64,000 nucleotides of DNA from Caryophanales bacterium UBA1188 (GTDB lineage Bacteria; Bacillota_I; Bacilli_A; Izemoplasmatales; UBA1188), in NCBI GenBank assembly GCA_002310135.1, contig DBYK01000001.1:465712-529711 (forward strand). The letters are read 5' to 3'. Position 1 is the stretch's first letter, and the number at the start of each line of letters is the position of its first letter. This document shows positions 35,873 to 45,193 of the stretch, in pieces. The notes below the pieces were generated by a model. That model ran no database searches. It was not told the DNA's origin and was given only the letters and a program-made list of their open reading frames with translations. A program made the position numbers and the translations under genes.

Positions 35873-38809
35873 TTATTCTTCTACAACATCTATGTTTTCT
35901 ATAATAATAGTTCCTGGAATAATGTATCCTTCAAGCACTGTGTTATCATCATCTATGTAGAAATTATCCATAACTAATAGTGTCACTAAAACAGTATCAA
36001 TGTTTTCTGATTCTAAATATTTGTTTTCATCATCTTTTGTGATAACCTGTCTTTCAATTAACTCGTTATAGAATTCTTGGTTTAGAAGTTCCATTTCATT
36101 AAATGCATCATATGAATGAAGAATAAATATATCATCACAAATAGATAAGCCAATATAACCATTAACTACTTTGATTAAACCAGTTACTTTATATAAAACA
36201 TTGTACCCATAATATGCATAATTTGTTTCACCTTGTGGAACCTGATTATATTTATGGTTTTTTGTAATTATAAAATTATCCTTATTAGTATCATTAGTTA
36301 GAGTAATTATATTATCATTTTTAATATTGCCAAGCAATTCAGCTGAAGTGAATAAATCATTTGGATTAACTATTTTTAATGGATTAGAATCAGTTAACTC
36401 AAAGATATCATAATTATTACCTACTTTGCCTGATGCATAGATATAATCCCCAATCCTAATTGATCTATTATAATCATTTAGTGCAACTTTAAGACTGTTT
36501 CCTTCTTTATCCGAAACGAGTAAAGTAGTCTTGGATGAGAGACCTATTACTTTACCCACTATAGATAAATTTGTATCAACATATATATCATTGATTAATT
36601 CTTTTGATGGAAGAGAAACTGCCTCTTTTATTGAATATATTTTTTCAAGAACTATAAATTTTATAGTTGCTATATCTAAAGGCATAGTATATCCAACTAA
36701 ATTAGTGTATCTTCCATCTTTATATGGTGTTATAGAATCTTTATCAAAGAATAAGACTTCTATGTCGCCTAAATTTGCTTTACCATTTTGAATTATTACA
36801 TCTCTTAATTGAACTTTTTGAACTACATTATCAATTTCATCTAAATCTTTCAATTCACCTTGAATATAATAAGCTCTTTCAACAATTGGAACTAAAGAAA
36901 TTTTAGAAGTGTATATACCATTTTCTTTGATGAAATCAACAAGACACCCTTTAACATATGTGTTTTCTTCTAAGCTTAGTCCTTCTTCTAAAGTCGCAGT
37001 TACATAGTTTACTCCATCAGTGATGTAATATATGCCATTTATTATGTCTGCGACATAGAATTCAACTAAAGAGCCTTGAATGTATGAACCACTATTTAGA
37101 AGAGATATGGCGTTTTCTAAAGAATAAATTGGGCTGATTGCTTGAACATTAAATTCAACTTCTCCACTTATTTCATCTATGCCTTCGCCATATGATACTA
37201 TCGCTTTTAATTTGAATTCAAATGGTGTATAGAATTCACCTAATGATAATTCTAATGTTTCACTATTTAAAGTAACTAATGGGTCTTCTTGTTCATTATA
37301 TCCAGTATCAGAATCTAATTCTAAACTCCAAGTAATAGAACCATTATTAGAAGTTTTAGCTTGAAGTATAGTAGTTTGATTAGAATTATATGATTCATTA
37401 GGACCAAATAATTTTTTATTTAAATCATAAGTTAAAAGTTCTCTATTAGTGATTGTTTCGTCTTTAATATTAAAATATTCAATATTTGTAAGCGAAATCT
37501 GAGGAGCGTTATTCCAATATATTGCACATTTAGATATTTCTACTTTATCTCCAAATGATAAATTATTTATTACTTCTAAGAAAGCATTGAAATCAGAATT
37601 ATATTTATCAATTCTTACAGTAACAGGAGTAATCATATCTGGGAAAATAAAATTGAGTATAGCGCTAATTCCTTTGACCATAGTTCCGCTTTCAAACACT
37701 AATGTATCTATTGAAGCTAAAGAACTATCTTTTCCTTTTAAATAATTCTCATTAAAGTTTTCTTTATTTATTTCTATGACTTCTAAAGAATTAAATTCAA
37801 CTATATTTTCTTGAGCACTTTTTAGTATTTTAACATCCGATACTTTATCAGTTTCAGCGAGTCCATTATAGTTACGTACTCTAGCCTTAACTAATACCTG
37901 ATCTCCTTCTTGAACTACATTAATGTCATCATCCATAGGACATGAATAAACAAAAATAGAAGATGAGCCATCTTGAAGATAAAAACCTTGGTATGCATCG
38001 TGAGAATCATAAACTAATGTGACATATCCTTTAAACACATATGTATCTACTCTATCTTTAAATCCAGTCGAAGCCATTATTTCTCTTAGATTCATAAGAG
38101 TAATAAATTTAGATGAATCATACGAAATTCTTATAGGAAACACACTATTTATAGAAAGATTATTTATAGGATCAACAATTCTGACATTTAATTCTTCAAC
38201 TATATAATCTTTTCCTTCAAGGCATTCTTCTTTTGTTGGCCTTATTACCTCACATGTAATATGATCTTCTTTAATTGTTATATGGTTTGTGTTTGAATAT
38301 GATATTTGATAATTGTTGTATGATAAAAAAGTATATTTATAAATTGGATTACCTTCATCAGTGATATTTATATCATAACCACTAAGAACCTTATTGCTGT
38401 ATTCATTTAATATGTTTTGATATGTTAGATAAAGAGCATATGCTTCTTTAGTCCCAACGTATACTTCAAAACTAAATTCTTGCATTTCACTCTTTGATGT
38501 TACACTAGCGGTTAATGTAACTTTTTTTATTTCACCACTAGTTGAAAGACCACCATTTTGTGTTAAATCTAATTTTATTTCACCATTTGATGAAATAATG
38601 TTTTCATCACTACTACTCCAGGTTACTTTATTTCCAGCCTCATCTTTAGTTAATAATTGAATATTTTCATAAACTAAAGATTCACTGTATTTATCTATAA
38701 ATTCTCCTAAATCACCTTTTACATTTTTACAACCAAATAAAATAAAGGAAAACAAAAAAACAAAAGTTACAGCTATTAGGTCATGAATAAGTTGTTTTTT
38801 TCTTACCAT
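35873..38809 (-). CDS. Large surface lipoprotein with Ig-like and OB-fold repeats
   Basis: I do not recognise a specific function. The 978-residue protein starts with a signal peptide and lipobox ILFGC (cysteine 27). Near 60-75 the WSSSDENIISSNGEI stretch is of the bacterial Ig-like (atrophied Ig) type. Several segments (around 255-330 and again near 590-640, 720-760 and 790-840) resemble the OB-fold seen in YhcR-type extracellular proteins, for example the GFYLQDGSSSIFVY type of strand. No nuclease or protease motif is visible. It starts two bases after a MalK-type ATPase gene and is probably co-transcribed with it. It could be a binding protein or adhesin. Confidence 0.6.
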   Translation of the reverse strand: MVRKKQLIHDLIAVTFVFLFSFILFGCKNVKGDLGEFIDKYSESLVYENIQLLTKDEAGNKVTWSSSDENIISSNGEIKLDLTQNGGLSTSGEIKKVTLTASVTSKSEMQEFSFEVYVGTKEAYALYLTYQNILNEYSNKVLSGYDINITDEGNPIYKYTFLSYNNYQISYSNTNHITIKEDHITCEVIRPTKEECLEGKDYIVEELNVRIVDPINNLSINSVFPIRISYDSSKFITLMNLREIMASTGFKDRVDTYVFKGYVTLVYDSHDAYQGFYLQDGSSSIFVYSCPMDDDINVVQEGDQVLVKARVRNYNGLAETDKVSDVKILKSAQENIVEFNSLEVIEINKENFNENYLKGKDSSLASIDTLVFESGTMVKGISAILNFIFPDMITPVTVRIDKYNSDFNAFLEVINNLSFGDKVEISKCAIYWNNAPQISLTNIEYFNIKDETITNRELLTYDLNKKLFGPNESYNSNQTTILQAKTSNNGSITWSLELDSDTGYNEQEDPLVTLNSETLELSLGEFYTPFEFKLKAIVSYGEGIDEISGEVEFNVQAISPIYSLENAISLLNSGSYIQGSLVEFYVADIINGIYYITDGVNYVTATLEEGLSLEENTYVKGCLVDFIKENGIYTSKISLVPIVERAYYIQGELKDLDEIDNVVQKVQLRDVIIQNGKANLGDIEVLFFDKDSITPYKDGRYTNLVGYTMPLDIATIKFIVLEKIYSIKEAVSLPSKELINDIYVDTNLSIVGKVIGLSSKTTLLVSDKEGNSLKVALNDYNRSIRIGDYIYASGKVGNNYDIFELTDSNPLKIVNPNDLFTSAELLGNIKNDNIITLTNDTNKDNFIITKNHKYNQVPQGETNYAYYGYNVLYKVTGLIKVVNGYIGLSICDDIFILHSYDAFNEMELLNQEFYNELIERQVITKDDENKYLESENIDTVLVTLLVMDNFYIDDDNTVLEGYIIPGTIIIENIDVVEE

Positions 38810-38811
38810 AA

Positions 38812-39909
38812 TTACAATAAATCTCCTTCTTTATTAAATATAAACATTTTATTTGGTTTAATCAATAAACTAACTATATTTGATTCTTCTATCTTTAAAT
38901 CATTTGAAATAGTGACCTTAAAAAATGAATTATCTTTAAAAGGGTTGTTTAAAACTAAAGTAGTTTCTCCTCCAATTATATGCACTTGATCAACTTTCGC
39001 TTTTATCATTCCTTTTTCTTGTTCTATTATGGATGAAAAACCATTTTCTATCTTATCAACAATAAAACCTTCAGGTCTGATTGCGACAAATATATCTTTA
39101 TTGTCTTTAGAATCAAAATCACTTAAATAATTGTTTTTTAAATATATTTTTGAGTTATTTAAGACTCCATCAAATACATTTATTTCAGGATTTCCTAAAA
39201 ACTTAGCAACAAACAAATTTAAAGGTTTGTCATATACGTCTATAGGTTTTCCTATTTGTTGGATAACTCCATCATTCATTACTGCGATTTCATCAGATAT
39301 TGAAATTGCTTCTTCTTGATCATGTGTTACAAAAATAGTAGTAACGCCTGTTTCTTTTTGTATTCTTCTTATCTCTTCGCGTGTTTGAAGTCTTAATCTC
39401 GCATCTAAATTAGAGAAAGGTTCATCTAGAAGTAATACTTTTGGTTTTTTAATAAGTGCACGAGCAATTGCTGTGCGTTGTTTTTCGCCACCAGATAATT
39501 CAGAAATATTTCTATCAAGAAGAGCATCTATATTAACAAGTTTTGCTATATCTTCAACTAGTTTATTTTTATCTTCTTTTAGTCCTATCTCGTTTTCAAG
39601 TGGAAACATTATGTTTTGTCTTACAGTTAAATGAGGAAAAAGAGCGTAGTTTTGAAATACTAAACCAACACCTCTTTTTTCTGGAGATATTTTTGTGATA
39701 TCTTCATTATCAAATAATATTTGTCCATGGGTAGGCTCATAAAGCCCAGCGATCATATAGAGGGTTGTTGATTTGCCGCATCCTGATGGCCCTATTAATG
39801 CAACTAATTTTCCTGATGGAATTATTAAATTCATATCATCGACAGCTTTTACTACTTCTTTATCTTTCGATGTAAAATATTTACATAAATTTTTTAATGT
39901 AATTTCCAT
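38812..39909 (-). CDS. ABC transporter ATP-binding protein (MalK/UgpC/MsmX type)
   Basis: A 365-residue ATPase that energises a carbohydrate or related importer. It has Walker A GPSGCGKST, the Q-loop FQNYALFPHLTV, signature LSGGEKQR, Walker B VLLLDEPFSNLDA, and the H-loop VTHDQEEA. The C-terminal 130 residues are a TOBE-like regulatory domain, characteristic of MalK, UgpC and MsmX. No permease or sugar-binding protein gene is next to it, so it may be a shared ATPase serving importers encoded elsewhere. Only a large lipoprotein gene follows, two bases away. Confidence 0.85.
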   Translation of the reverse strand: MEITLKNLCKYFTSKDKEVVKAVDDMNLIIPSGKLVALIGPSGCGKSTTLYMIAGLYEPTHGQILFDNEDITKISPEKRGVGLVFQNYALFPHLTVRQNIMFPLENEIGLKEDKNKLVEDIAKLVNIDALLDRNISELSGGEKQRTAIARALIKKPKVLLLDEPFSNLDARLRLQTREEIRRIQKETGVTTIFVTHDQEEAISISDEIAVMNDGVIQQIGKPIDVYDKPLNLFVAKFLGNPEINVFDGVLNNSKIYLKNNYLSDFDSKDNKDIFVAIRPEGFIVDKIENGFSSIIEQEKGMIKAKVDQVHIIGGETTLVLNNPFKDNSFFKVTISNDLKIEESNIVSLLIKPNKMFIFNKEGDLL

Positions 39910-39950
39910 AACTGTTCCAATTTTAAATTATTTTTCAAATTATAATAAAT

Positions 39951-39972
39951 AAAAAAAGATACAATTGTATCT
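39951..39972 (-). terminator. Terminator after the 114-residue membrane protein gene
   Basis: AGATAC-AATT-GTATCT followed by seven T on the minus strand, right after the stop of the gene at 39977. Confidence 0.8.
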
Positions 39973-39976
39973 CTTT

Positions 39977-40321
39977 TTATAAATAAGCTTTTAAGATATC
40001 AAATGCTACATTAGCGGTTGCAATTGAATCAGTAGGTACTTCTCCACCTAATTTATCCTTAATTAGGAAGTTATATACTAAAAAAGCTACTACTCCAAGT
40101 ACTGCTATAACAATAAGTACTTTCCATAATTTTGTAACTAGGAATATAAGCCCACAAACAATTACTAATGCTAAAAATGCTACGATTAAAGCTTGTAAAA
40201 ACCAAGGAAGTTCGAGCAACCAAGTCACGCCGATAATTAAGTATTCAGAAATAAAACCTGATACAATTTCAGCGATTCCAGCAGCGGCTTCTCCACCCTC
40301 TTCAGCTAAAAATCTAATCAT
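39977..40321 (-). CDS. Hypothetical small membrane protein
   Basis: I do not recognise this 114-residue protein. An N-terminal acidic/Gly-Ala stretch (about 1-20) is followed by two or three hydrophobic segments (about 25-55, 48-70 and 70-90), and the C-terminus is polar. A good ribosome binding site (GGAGG) precedes the ATG. It has its own extended -10 promoter and a terminator, so it is transcribed as a single gene. No motif allows a function to be assigned. Confidence 0.65.
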   Translation of the reverse strand: MIRFLAEEGGEAAAGIAEIVSGFISEYLIIGVTWLLELPWFLQALIVAFLALVIVCGLIFLVTKLWKVLIVIAVLGVVAFLVYNFLIKDKLGGEVPTDSIATANVAFDILKAYL

Positions 40322-40342
40322 ATTATTTTCCTCCGTATCGTT

Positions 40343-40351
40343 ATTATATCA
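40343..40351 (-). promoter_or_regulatory. Extended -10 promoter of the 114-residue membrane protein gene
   Basis: TG-A-TATAAT on the minus strand at 40351-40343, 21 bases before the ATG. Confidence 0.75.
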
Positions 40352-40370
40352 CATATATAAAAGTCTTAAA

Positions 40371-40405
40371 AGAAAATATTACATTAAAAAGTAATATAAT
40401 TTTCT
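40371..40405 (-). terminator. Terminator after recR
   Basis: A long stem, AGAAAA with TATTAC pairing to GTAATA and TTTTCT, interrupted by a two-base bulge, then T-rich sequence on the minus strand. It lies about 30 bases after the recR stop. Confidence 0.65.
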
Positions 40406-40435
40406 TTTTTAAAAAACATGAGCAAAATTTACAAA

Positions 40436-41041
40436 TTATTTTATTTCTTTTCTTCCTTCAATAGCCCTTAAAATAGTTGATTCATCACTATATTCTATTT
40501 TAGAGCCAACAGGCATGCCATAAGCTATTCTTGATACTTTAATGTTTTCTTTTTGAAGCGCTCTACTAATAAATATTGCGGTAGCTTCTCCTTCAACATT
40601 TGCGCTTGTCGCAATAATTACTTCTTTAAGTGAAGGTTCTTTCGCTCTTTCAAATAGTGATTTCATATTTAGTTCATCTGGCCCAACACCATTAAGAGGA
40701 GATATAGCACCACCAAGAACATGATATAAGCCGTGATATTTTTCTATTCTTTCTATTGCTTCAACATCTTTTGGTTCTTCAACAACCACTATTATAGATT
40801 TATCTCTCGTTGTATCTTTACAATATTCGCAAACATCATCTTCAGTTAAAAAGCCACACACACTACATCTTTTTATAGTGTTTTTACATAATTCGAGGTT
40901 TTGAATAAATCTTTCAATATCTGATTTATCAAATTTATTCACAAGAAAATATGCATATCTTTCAGCGGTTTTTTTGCCAACACCAGGCAATCTTTGAAAA
41001 GATTGTATAAGGTTTTCTAAACTTTTAGGATACATCTTCAA
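40436..41041 (-). CDS. recR: Recombination mediator RecR
   Basis: Works with RecO/RecF to load RecA at single-strand gaps. The 201-residue protein has an N-terminal helix-hairpin-helix (LPGVGKKTAERYA), a Cys4 zinc finger (CSVCGF and CEYC), a Toprim domain (VVEEPKDVEAIE) and a C-terminal Walker-B-like stretch. Overlaps ybaB by 17 bp and ends the dnaX-ybaB-recR unit. Confidence 0.94.
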   Translation of the reverse strand: MKMYPKSLENLIQSFQRLPGVGKKTAERYAYFLVNKFDKSDIERFIQNLELCKNTIKRCSVCGFLTEDDVCEYCKDTTRDKSIIVVVEEPKDVEAIERIEKYHGLYHVLGGAISPLNGVGPDELNMKSLFERAKEPSLKEVIIATSANVEGEATAIFISRALQKENIKVSRIAYGMPVGSKIEYSDESTILRAIEGRKEIK

Positions 41042-41333
41042 TATCTACAACGAAATCTTCTTTTTCTTGATTTTCTTTGTTTAAGAAATCAAGTAAAACA
41101 CTATAGATATCCGTTGACATCCTTTCTCTAGATCTTTCTAGACAATTCAAAATAGCATCTTCGAGTATGCCTTTATCTAAATCTTCGAGGGCTCCGTTGA
41201 TTCTTATTTCTTTAAATTCTCCAGCTCCTGTGAAAACTAAAGTAACTAAGCCATCATCAGATGATTCTTGTTTGACTGCTTTAGAGAGGGTATTAATAGC
41301 CTCATCTAGTTCATTGTTTTTTCTGCTTTTCAT
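41025..41333 (-). CDS. YbaB/EbfC family nucleoid-associated protein
   Basis: A 102-residue DNA-binding protein that probably organises nucleoid DNA. It has the central beta-strand pair of the family (GLVTLVFTGAGEFKEIRING) followed by an acidic D..ILEDAI helix, equivalent to the usual DxExLEDLI. The N-terminal helix is short and lacks the Gln/Met-rich repeat seen in many relatives, so it is divergent. The dnaX-ybaB-recR order supports the assignment. Confidence 0.8.
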   Translation of the reverse strand: MKSRKNNELDEAINTLSKAVKQESSDDGLVTLVFTGAGEFKEIRINGALEDLDKGILEDAILNCLERSRERMSTDIYSVLLDFLNKENQEKEDFVVDIEDVS

Positions 41334-41334
41334 A

Positions 41335-43176
41335 TTATTTAATCTCTAAGATGTCTCCAAATAAATTTTCAATATCTTGGAATACATCATCTTCTTTTTT
41401 CTTATCTTCTTTTTCTTGAGTTTTAGAATATTTTAAACCAGGGAACTCAATTGGAGTTAATTTTATATATTCTTGAGTTTTGTTTGTTGAATTTAATTTG
41501 TATTTTCTTACAAATTCATTTGATAATTTATTCCATAATTCAAATGGTAAAGCAATAAAATCAAGTTCTTTATCTACATATGTAGACAAAAACTTCTTCA
41601 CACCTTCTTTATTATCGCTTTTCATTATCAAATTACAGTATCCAACCTCTTGGAATGAAATGATGAAACCAGATGGTGATGATGCAACAATATTACCATC
41701 TCCCATAAGTAAAGCAAATTTATGGAGGGTTGATCCTTTAGACTCCTTTACAGCTTTATCTATTTTTAATATTAAATCTTCTTTAAAGCCCTTATCGAAA
41801 TTATTTAGAATCTTCTCAATTAAATCTATATCATATCCAACATCAGTTATAGATGTATCCTTGATCTCTTCTTTAATTTCTTCTTTTTTAGGTTCCTCTA
41901 TCACAGGGGGTTCTTGTTTAATTTCTTCCTTAATAGGGGATTCTTCTAAATTAATGATAGGCTTAATATGTTCATCTTCCTTCTCTTTATTTATGAAAGG
42001 ATTATCAAATATCACATTTGGATTATCAATTTCTTCTTTTTCTTCTTGAACAAATACTTTAGTATCTTCTTTAACTTCTCTTATTGGTTTTACTCCATTC
42101 TCACACATCTTTATGAATGCGAGTTCAAGATAGAGTCTTTTATTAATTGAAAATCTGAAGTCATTCATAGTGTTTGTGAGAATTTCTATATATTTATATA
42201 TATTCTCATTGGATAATTTTTCTTTTAGTTCCATGAATTCATTAGAATCATATCCAACTTTATTAATATCCTTATCAGTGTTTTTTAGAATGAGAATATC
42301 TTTATAGAATGTGATTAAACCTTGAGTAATCTTTTCAACTTCTTTTCCTTTTTTAATTAATTCATCTAATTCATTAATAGCGAGAGTTGAATCACCTTTT
42401 AAAATATTAAGCGCAATAAATGTTAAATATTCTGTGGATAATTTACCTGTAACTTCTAAAACATCATCTTCAGTAATACATTCATTTAATGAAAATGAAG
42501 AAACTTGATCTAGAAGAGATAAAGCATCTCTCATTCCGCCTTCTGCAGCTTCAGCAAGCAAGGAAATGGCTGAATTCTCAATTTTTATTCTCTCTTCAAC
42601 AATTACTTCTTTGAGTCTTTTAATCATTGAATCTTTGCTTATCAAATGAAAATCAAATCTTTGACAACGAGATCGAATAGTTGGAATAACTTTTTCAACT
42701 TCAGTAGTACAAAGAATAAATATAACATGTTTTGGAGGTTCTTCTAATGTTTTTAAAAGAGCATTAAAAGAATTCACTGTGAGCATGTGAACTTCATCGA
42801 TTATGTAGACTTTGTATTTAGACATAGTTGGGAGGAAGGATACTTTTTCAAGAGTTTCTCTCATCTGATCAACTTTTGTTCTAGATGCAGCATCTATCTC
42901 TATTACATCTGGGTTAGATCCATCCATAATTGATTTACATATTTCACACTCATTACATGGTTCTTGGTTGATAGGGTTCATACAATTTATTGCTTTCGCA
43001 AATATTCTTGCGATAGAGGTTTTCCCTATTCCTCTTGGGCCTGTAAATAAGTAAGCATGAGATATTCTAGAAGCTGATACAGCATTTGAAAGAGTTCTTG
43101 TTATATGCTCTTGATCAACAACTTCGCTAAAAGTTTGTGGTCTATATTTTCTATATAACGCTCTATAACTGACCAT
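41335..43176 (-). CDS. dnaX: DNA polymerase III subunits gamma/tau
   Basis: The clamp-loader ATPase. The 613-residue protein has RALYRKYRPQTF, Walker A GPRGIGKTS, a zinc-type cysteine set (CMNPINQEPCNECEIC), Walker B VYIIDEVHML, sensor motif and SRC (RSRCQRFDF). A tau-like C-terminal extension with an acidic Pro/Glu-rich linker (about 390-450) follows. Ends one base before ybaB. The usual scRNA/tadA genes are not next to it. Its start overlaps the upstream hypothetical gene by 14 bp. Confidence 0.95.
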   Translation of the reverse strand: MVSYRALYRKYRPQTFSEVVDQEHITRTLSNAVSASRISHAYLFTGPRGIGKTSIARIFAKAINCMNPINQEPCNECEICKSIMDGSNPDVIEIDAASRTKVDQMRETLEKVSFLPTMSKYKVYIIDEVHMLTVNSFNALLKTLEEPPKHVIFILCTTEVEKVIPTIRSRCQRFDFHLISKDSMIKRLKEVIVEERIKIENSAISLLAEAAEGGMRDALSLLDQVSSFSLNECITEDDVLEVTGKLSTEYLTFIALNILKGDSTLAINELDELIKKGKEVEKITQGLITFYKDILILKNTDKDINKVGYDSNEFMELKEKLSNENIYKYIEILTNTMNDFRFSINKRLYLELAFIKMCENGVKPIREVKEDTKVFVQEEKEEIDNPNVIFDNPFINKEKEDEHIKPIINLEESPIKEEIKQEPPVIEEPKKEEIKEEIKDTSITDVGYDIDLIEKILNNFDKGFKEDLILKIDKAVKESKGSTLHKFALLMGDGNIVASSPSGFIISFQEVGYCNLIMKSDNKEGVKKFLSTYVDKELDFIALPFELWNKLSNEFVRKYKLNSTNKTQEYIKLTPIEFPGLKYSKTQEKEDKKKEDDVFQDIENLFGDILEIK

Positions 43177-43765
43177 TTAATTCCTCCTTACCTGCTTTTT
43201 CTTTTCTTTTATTTTCAGTGAAAGTGATTAGATATTCAATAGCTTCTCTTTCTTTAGTTCTTTTTTCAAATTTTCTTAGAACTAAAAAATATGAGTTATT
43301 TTCATCTTCTCCATCTTTATATATCTTATATAATTTTTTAAGACATTCTTGAAACTTTTCATTTCCTCTAAAATGTCTAAAATCTTCAAGGCTAAAAGTG
43401 TTTAATCTATTTAGTTCTTTACCTATCGAATCTGCGAAATCGTTGTAATGCATTTCTTCTAGTTCTGCTTCTCTTTTCTTCTTCCCTTTTAATACTTTAG
43501 TTAAAACATCAATTAAGAAGAATAGAAGAGTGAAAACGATTGGAATCGCAATAAGACAAATTAAATCTACAACATAATTACCTAAAACAAATTCTTTTGA
43601 TTTAAAAATAAAATGATTAAATGTTTGAGCGAATTTGCCTTCAAAAGTCATTCCACTAGATAGAAAATACCCACCAGATGCGTGTGTAATTATTTCTAAT
43701 ACTAAAATTAATGCGAATGACATTAAAAACGTAACCACATAAGATTTTAAAATTTTTTGTTTCAT
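43163..43765 (-). CDS. Hypothetical membrane protein upstream of dnaX
   Basis: I do not recognise this 200-residue protein. It has a hydrophobic N-terminal helix (about 8-30), a second one (about 60-90), then a long charged cytoplasmic region rich in Lys and Glu. It overlaps dnaX by 14 bp, so it is co-translated with the clamp loader. A role in the dnaX unit cannot be inferred beyond position. It diverges from mnmE, and the two promoters share a roughly 60-base intergenic region. Confidence 0.6.
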   Translation of the reverse strand: MKQKILKSYVVTFLMSFALILVLEIITHASGGYFLSSGMTFEGKFAQTFNHFIFKSKEFVLGNYVVDLICLIAIPIVFTLLFFLIDVLTKVLKGKKKREAELEEMHYNDFADSIGKELNRLNTFSLEDFRHFRGNEKFQECLKKLYKIYKDGEDENNSYFLVLRKFEKRTKEREAIEYLITFTENKRKEKAGKEELNGQL

Positions 43766-43807
43766 AATAGACCTCTATAATATTATACACTATACTGTAA
43801 TTATTAT

Positions 43808-43816
43808 GATATAATA
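43808..43816 (+). promoter_or_regulatory. Extended -10 promoter of mnmE
   Basis: TG-A-TATAAT at 43808-43816, only 15 bases before the ATG. The Shine-Dalgarno GAGGAG (43822-43827) lies at the expected transcript start, so the leader is about nine bases. Confidence 0.75.
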
Positions 43817-43831
43817 ATTTGAGGAGTTTTA

Positions 43832-45183
43832 TGAAAGAACTAGACACTATTTGTGCTTTATCAACCGCTCTTGGAGAGAGCGCAATAAACATTATTAGAA
43901 TTTCAGGAAATGACGCTATTGATATAGTAAATAGTGTTCTTTTAGATATAGATTTAAAAAAAGTGAACGCCAACACTATTAATTACGGAAAAATAGTTGA
44001 TGATAATAAAAATATAATAGACGAGGTGTTAGTTTCTATCTTCAAAGCTCCTAAATCATATACTAAAGAAGATGTGGTTGAAATTAACACTCATGGTGGA
44101 ATATATGTCACAACACAAGTGTTAGAGCTTTTATTGTCTCATGGAGCAAGATTAGCTGAGGCTGGTGAATTTACTAAAAGAGCTTTTTTAAATGGTAGAA
44201 TTGATTTATCTCAAGCCGAAGCAGTAATGGATATGATTAGTGCTTCAACTAAAAGACAACTATCTTTAGCAAATAAAGCTCTTAAAGGTGATATTAAAAC
44301 ATTAATTGAATCTTTTAGAACTAAAATTCAAGAAATAATACTCCATATCACTGTGAACATTGATTATCCAGAATATATAGATGAACTTCAAATCACAAAT
44401 GATTTATGTATTAAAGAAACAAGTTCGCTTATAGATGAGATAGATAATATTATAAAGAAAGCTGAAAGTTTAAGAGTTTATAAAGAAGGAATAAAGACAG
44501 TGATATTAGGCAAGCCTAATGTAGGAAAAAGCAGCCTTCTAAATGCTTTATTAAATGAAAATAAAGCAATAGTCACATCATATAGCGGCACCACAAGAGA
44601 TATAGTTGAAGGTCAACTAAATATAGGTGGCATTATACTTCATTTAATTGATACAGCTGGCATTAGATCAACTAATAATCCAATAGAAAAAATTGGAATA
44701 GAAAAATCTATAGAAAAATTAGATGAAGCTGAACTTGTGCTGTTAGTATTAGATAATTCTTCTTCTTTAACTAAAGATGATAAAAAGTTATTAGATCTCA
44801 CAAAAGATAAAAATAGAATTATTGTTGGGAACAAATCTGATTTAAAAGAATCTAATTTTGAATTTGATAATTTAGTAAATGTTTCATCTATCACTAAGGA
44901 AGGAATACCTAAACTAGAAGAAAAAATAAAAGAAATGTTTGTTAAAGAAGATATTTCAAAATCAAATGATGTGGTTATTTCTTCAAGTAGACATATAGCG
45001 ATTCTTAAAAATGTTAAGAAATCTATTGAAGAAGCACATGAGGGAGCATTAAAAGGAGACTACCTTGATATGGTTGAAATCACCTTAAAAGAAGCTTATA
45101 ATTCTTTAGGTGAAATAATTGGAAAGGGTAGTCCTGATGAGTTACTAGATGAACTATTTAACAAGTTCTGTCTCGGAAAGTGA
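43832..45183 (+). CDS. mnmE: tRNA modification GTPase MnmE
   Basis: Works with MnmG to install the carboxymethylaminomethyl group on U34 of tRNA. From the ATG at 43832 it is 450 residues; an in-frame TTG at 43820 is inside the ribosome binding site and is rejected. Domains are an N-terminal folate-binding fold (DTICALSTALGESAINIIRISG), helical region, the G domain (GKPNVGKSS, TTRD, DTAG, NKSD) and the C-terminal CLGK ending (the family's CIGK). Ends in a TGA stop; the RDD protein gene follows after ten bases. Confidence 0.95.
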
Positions 45184-45193
45184 GGAATGATTA

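Noticed and set aside
41480..42049. 189-codon open frame on the plus strand inside dnaX
   Set aside because: It is fully antisense to a certain dnaX, has no ribosome binding site, and its composition mirrors the dnaX frame.
43820..43831. TTG start for mnmE
   Set aside because: It lies within the GAGGAG ribosome binding site; the ATG at 43832 is the family start (MKELDTICALSTA).
43656..43976. 106-codon minus-strand frame over the mnmE start
   Set aside because: It spans the mnmE-dnaX unit divergent promoter region and overlaps two well supported genes.
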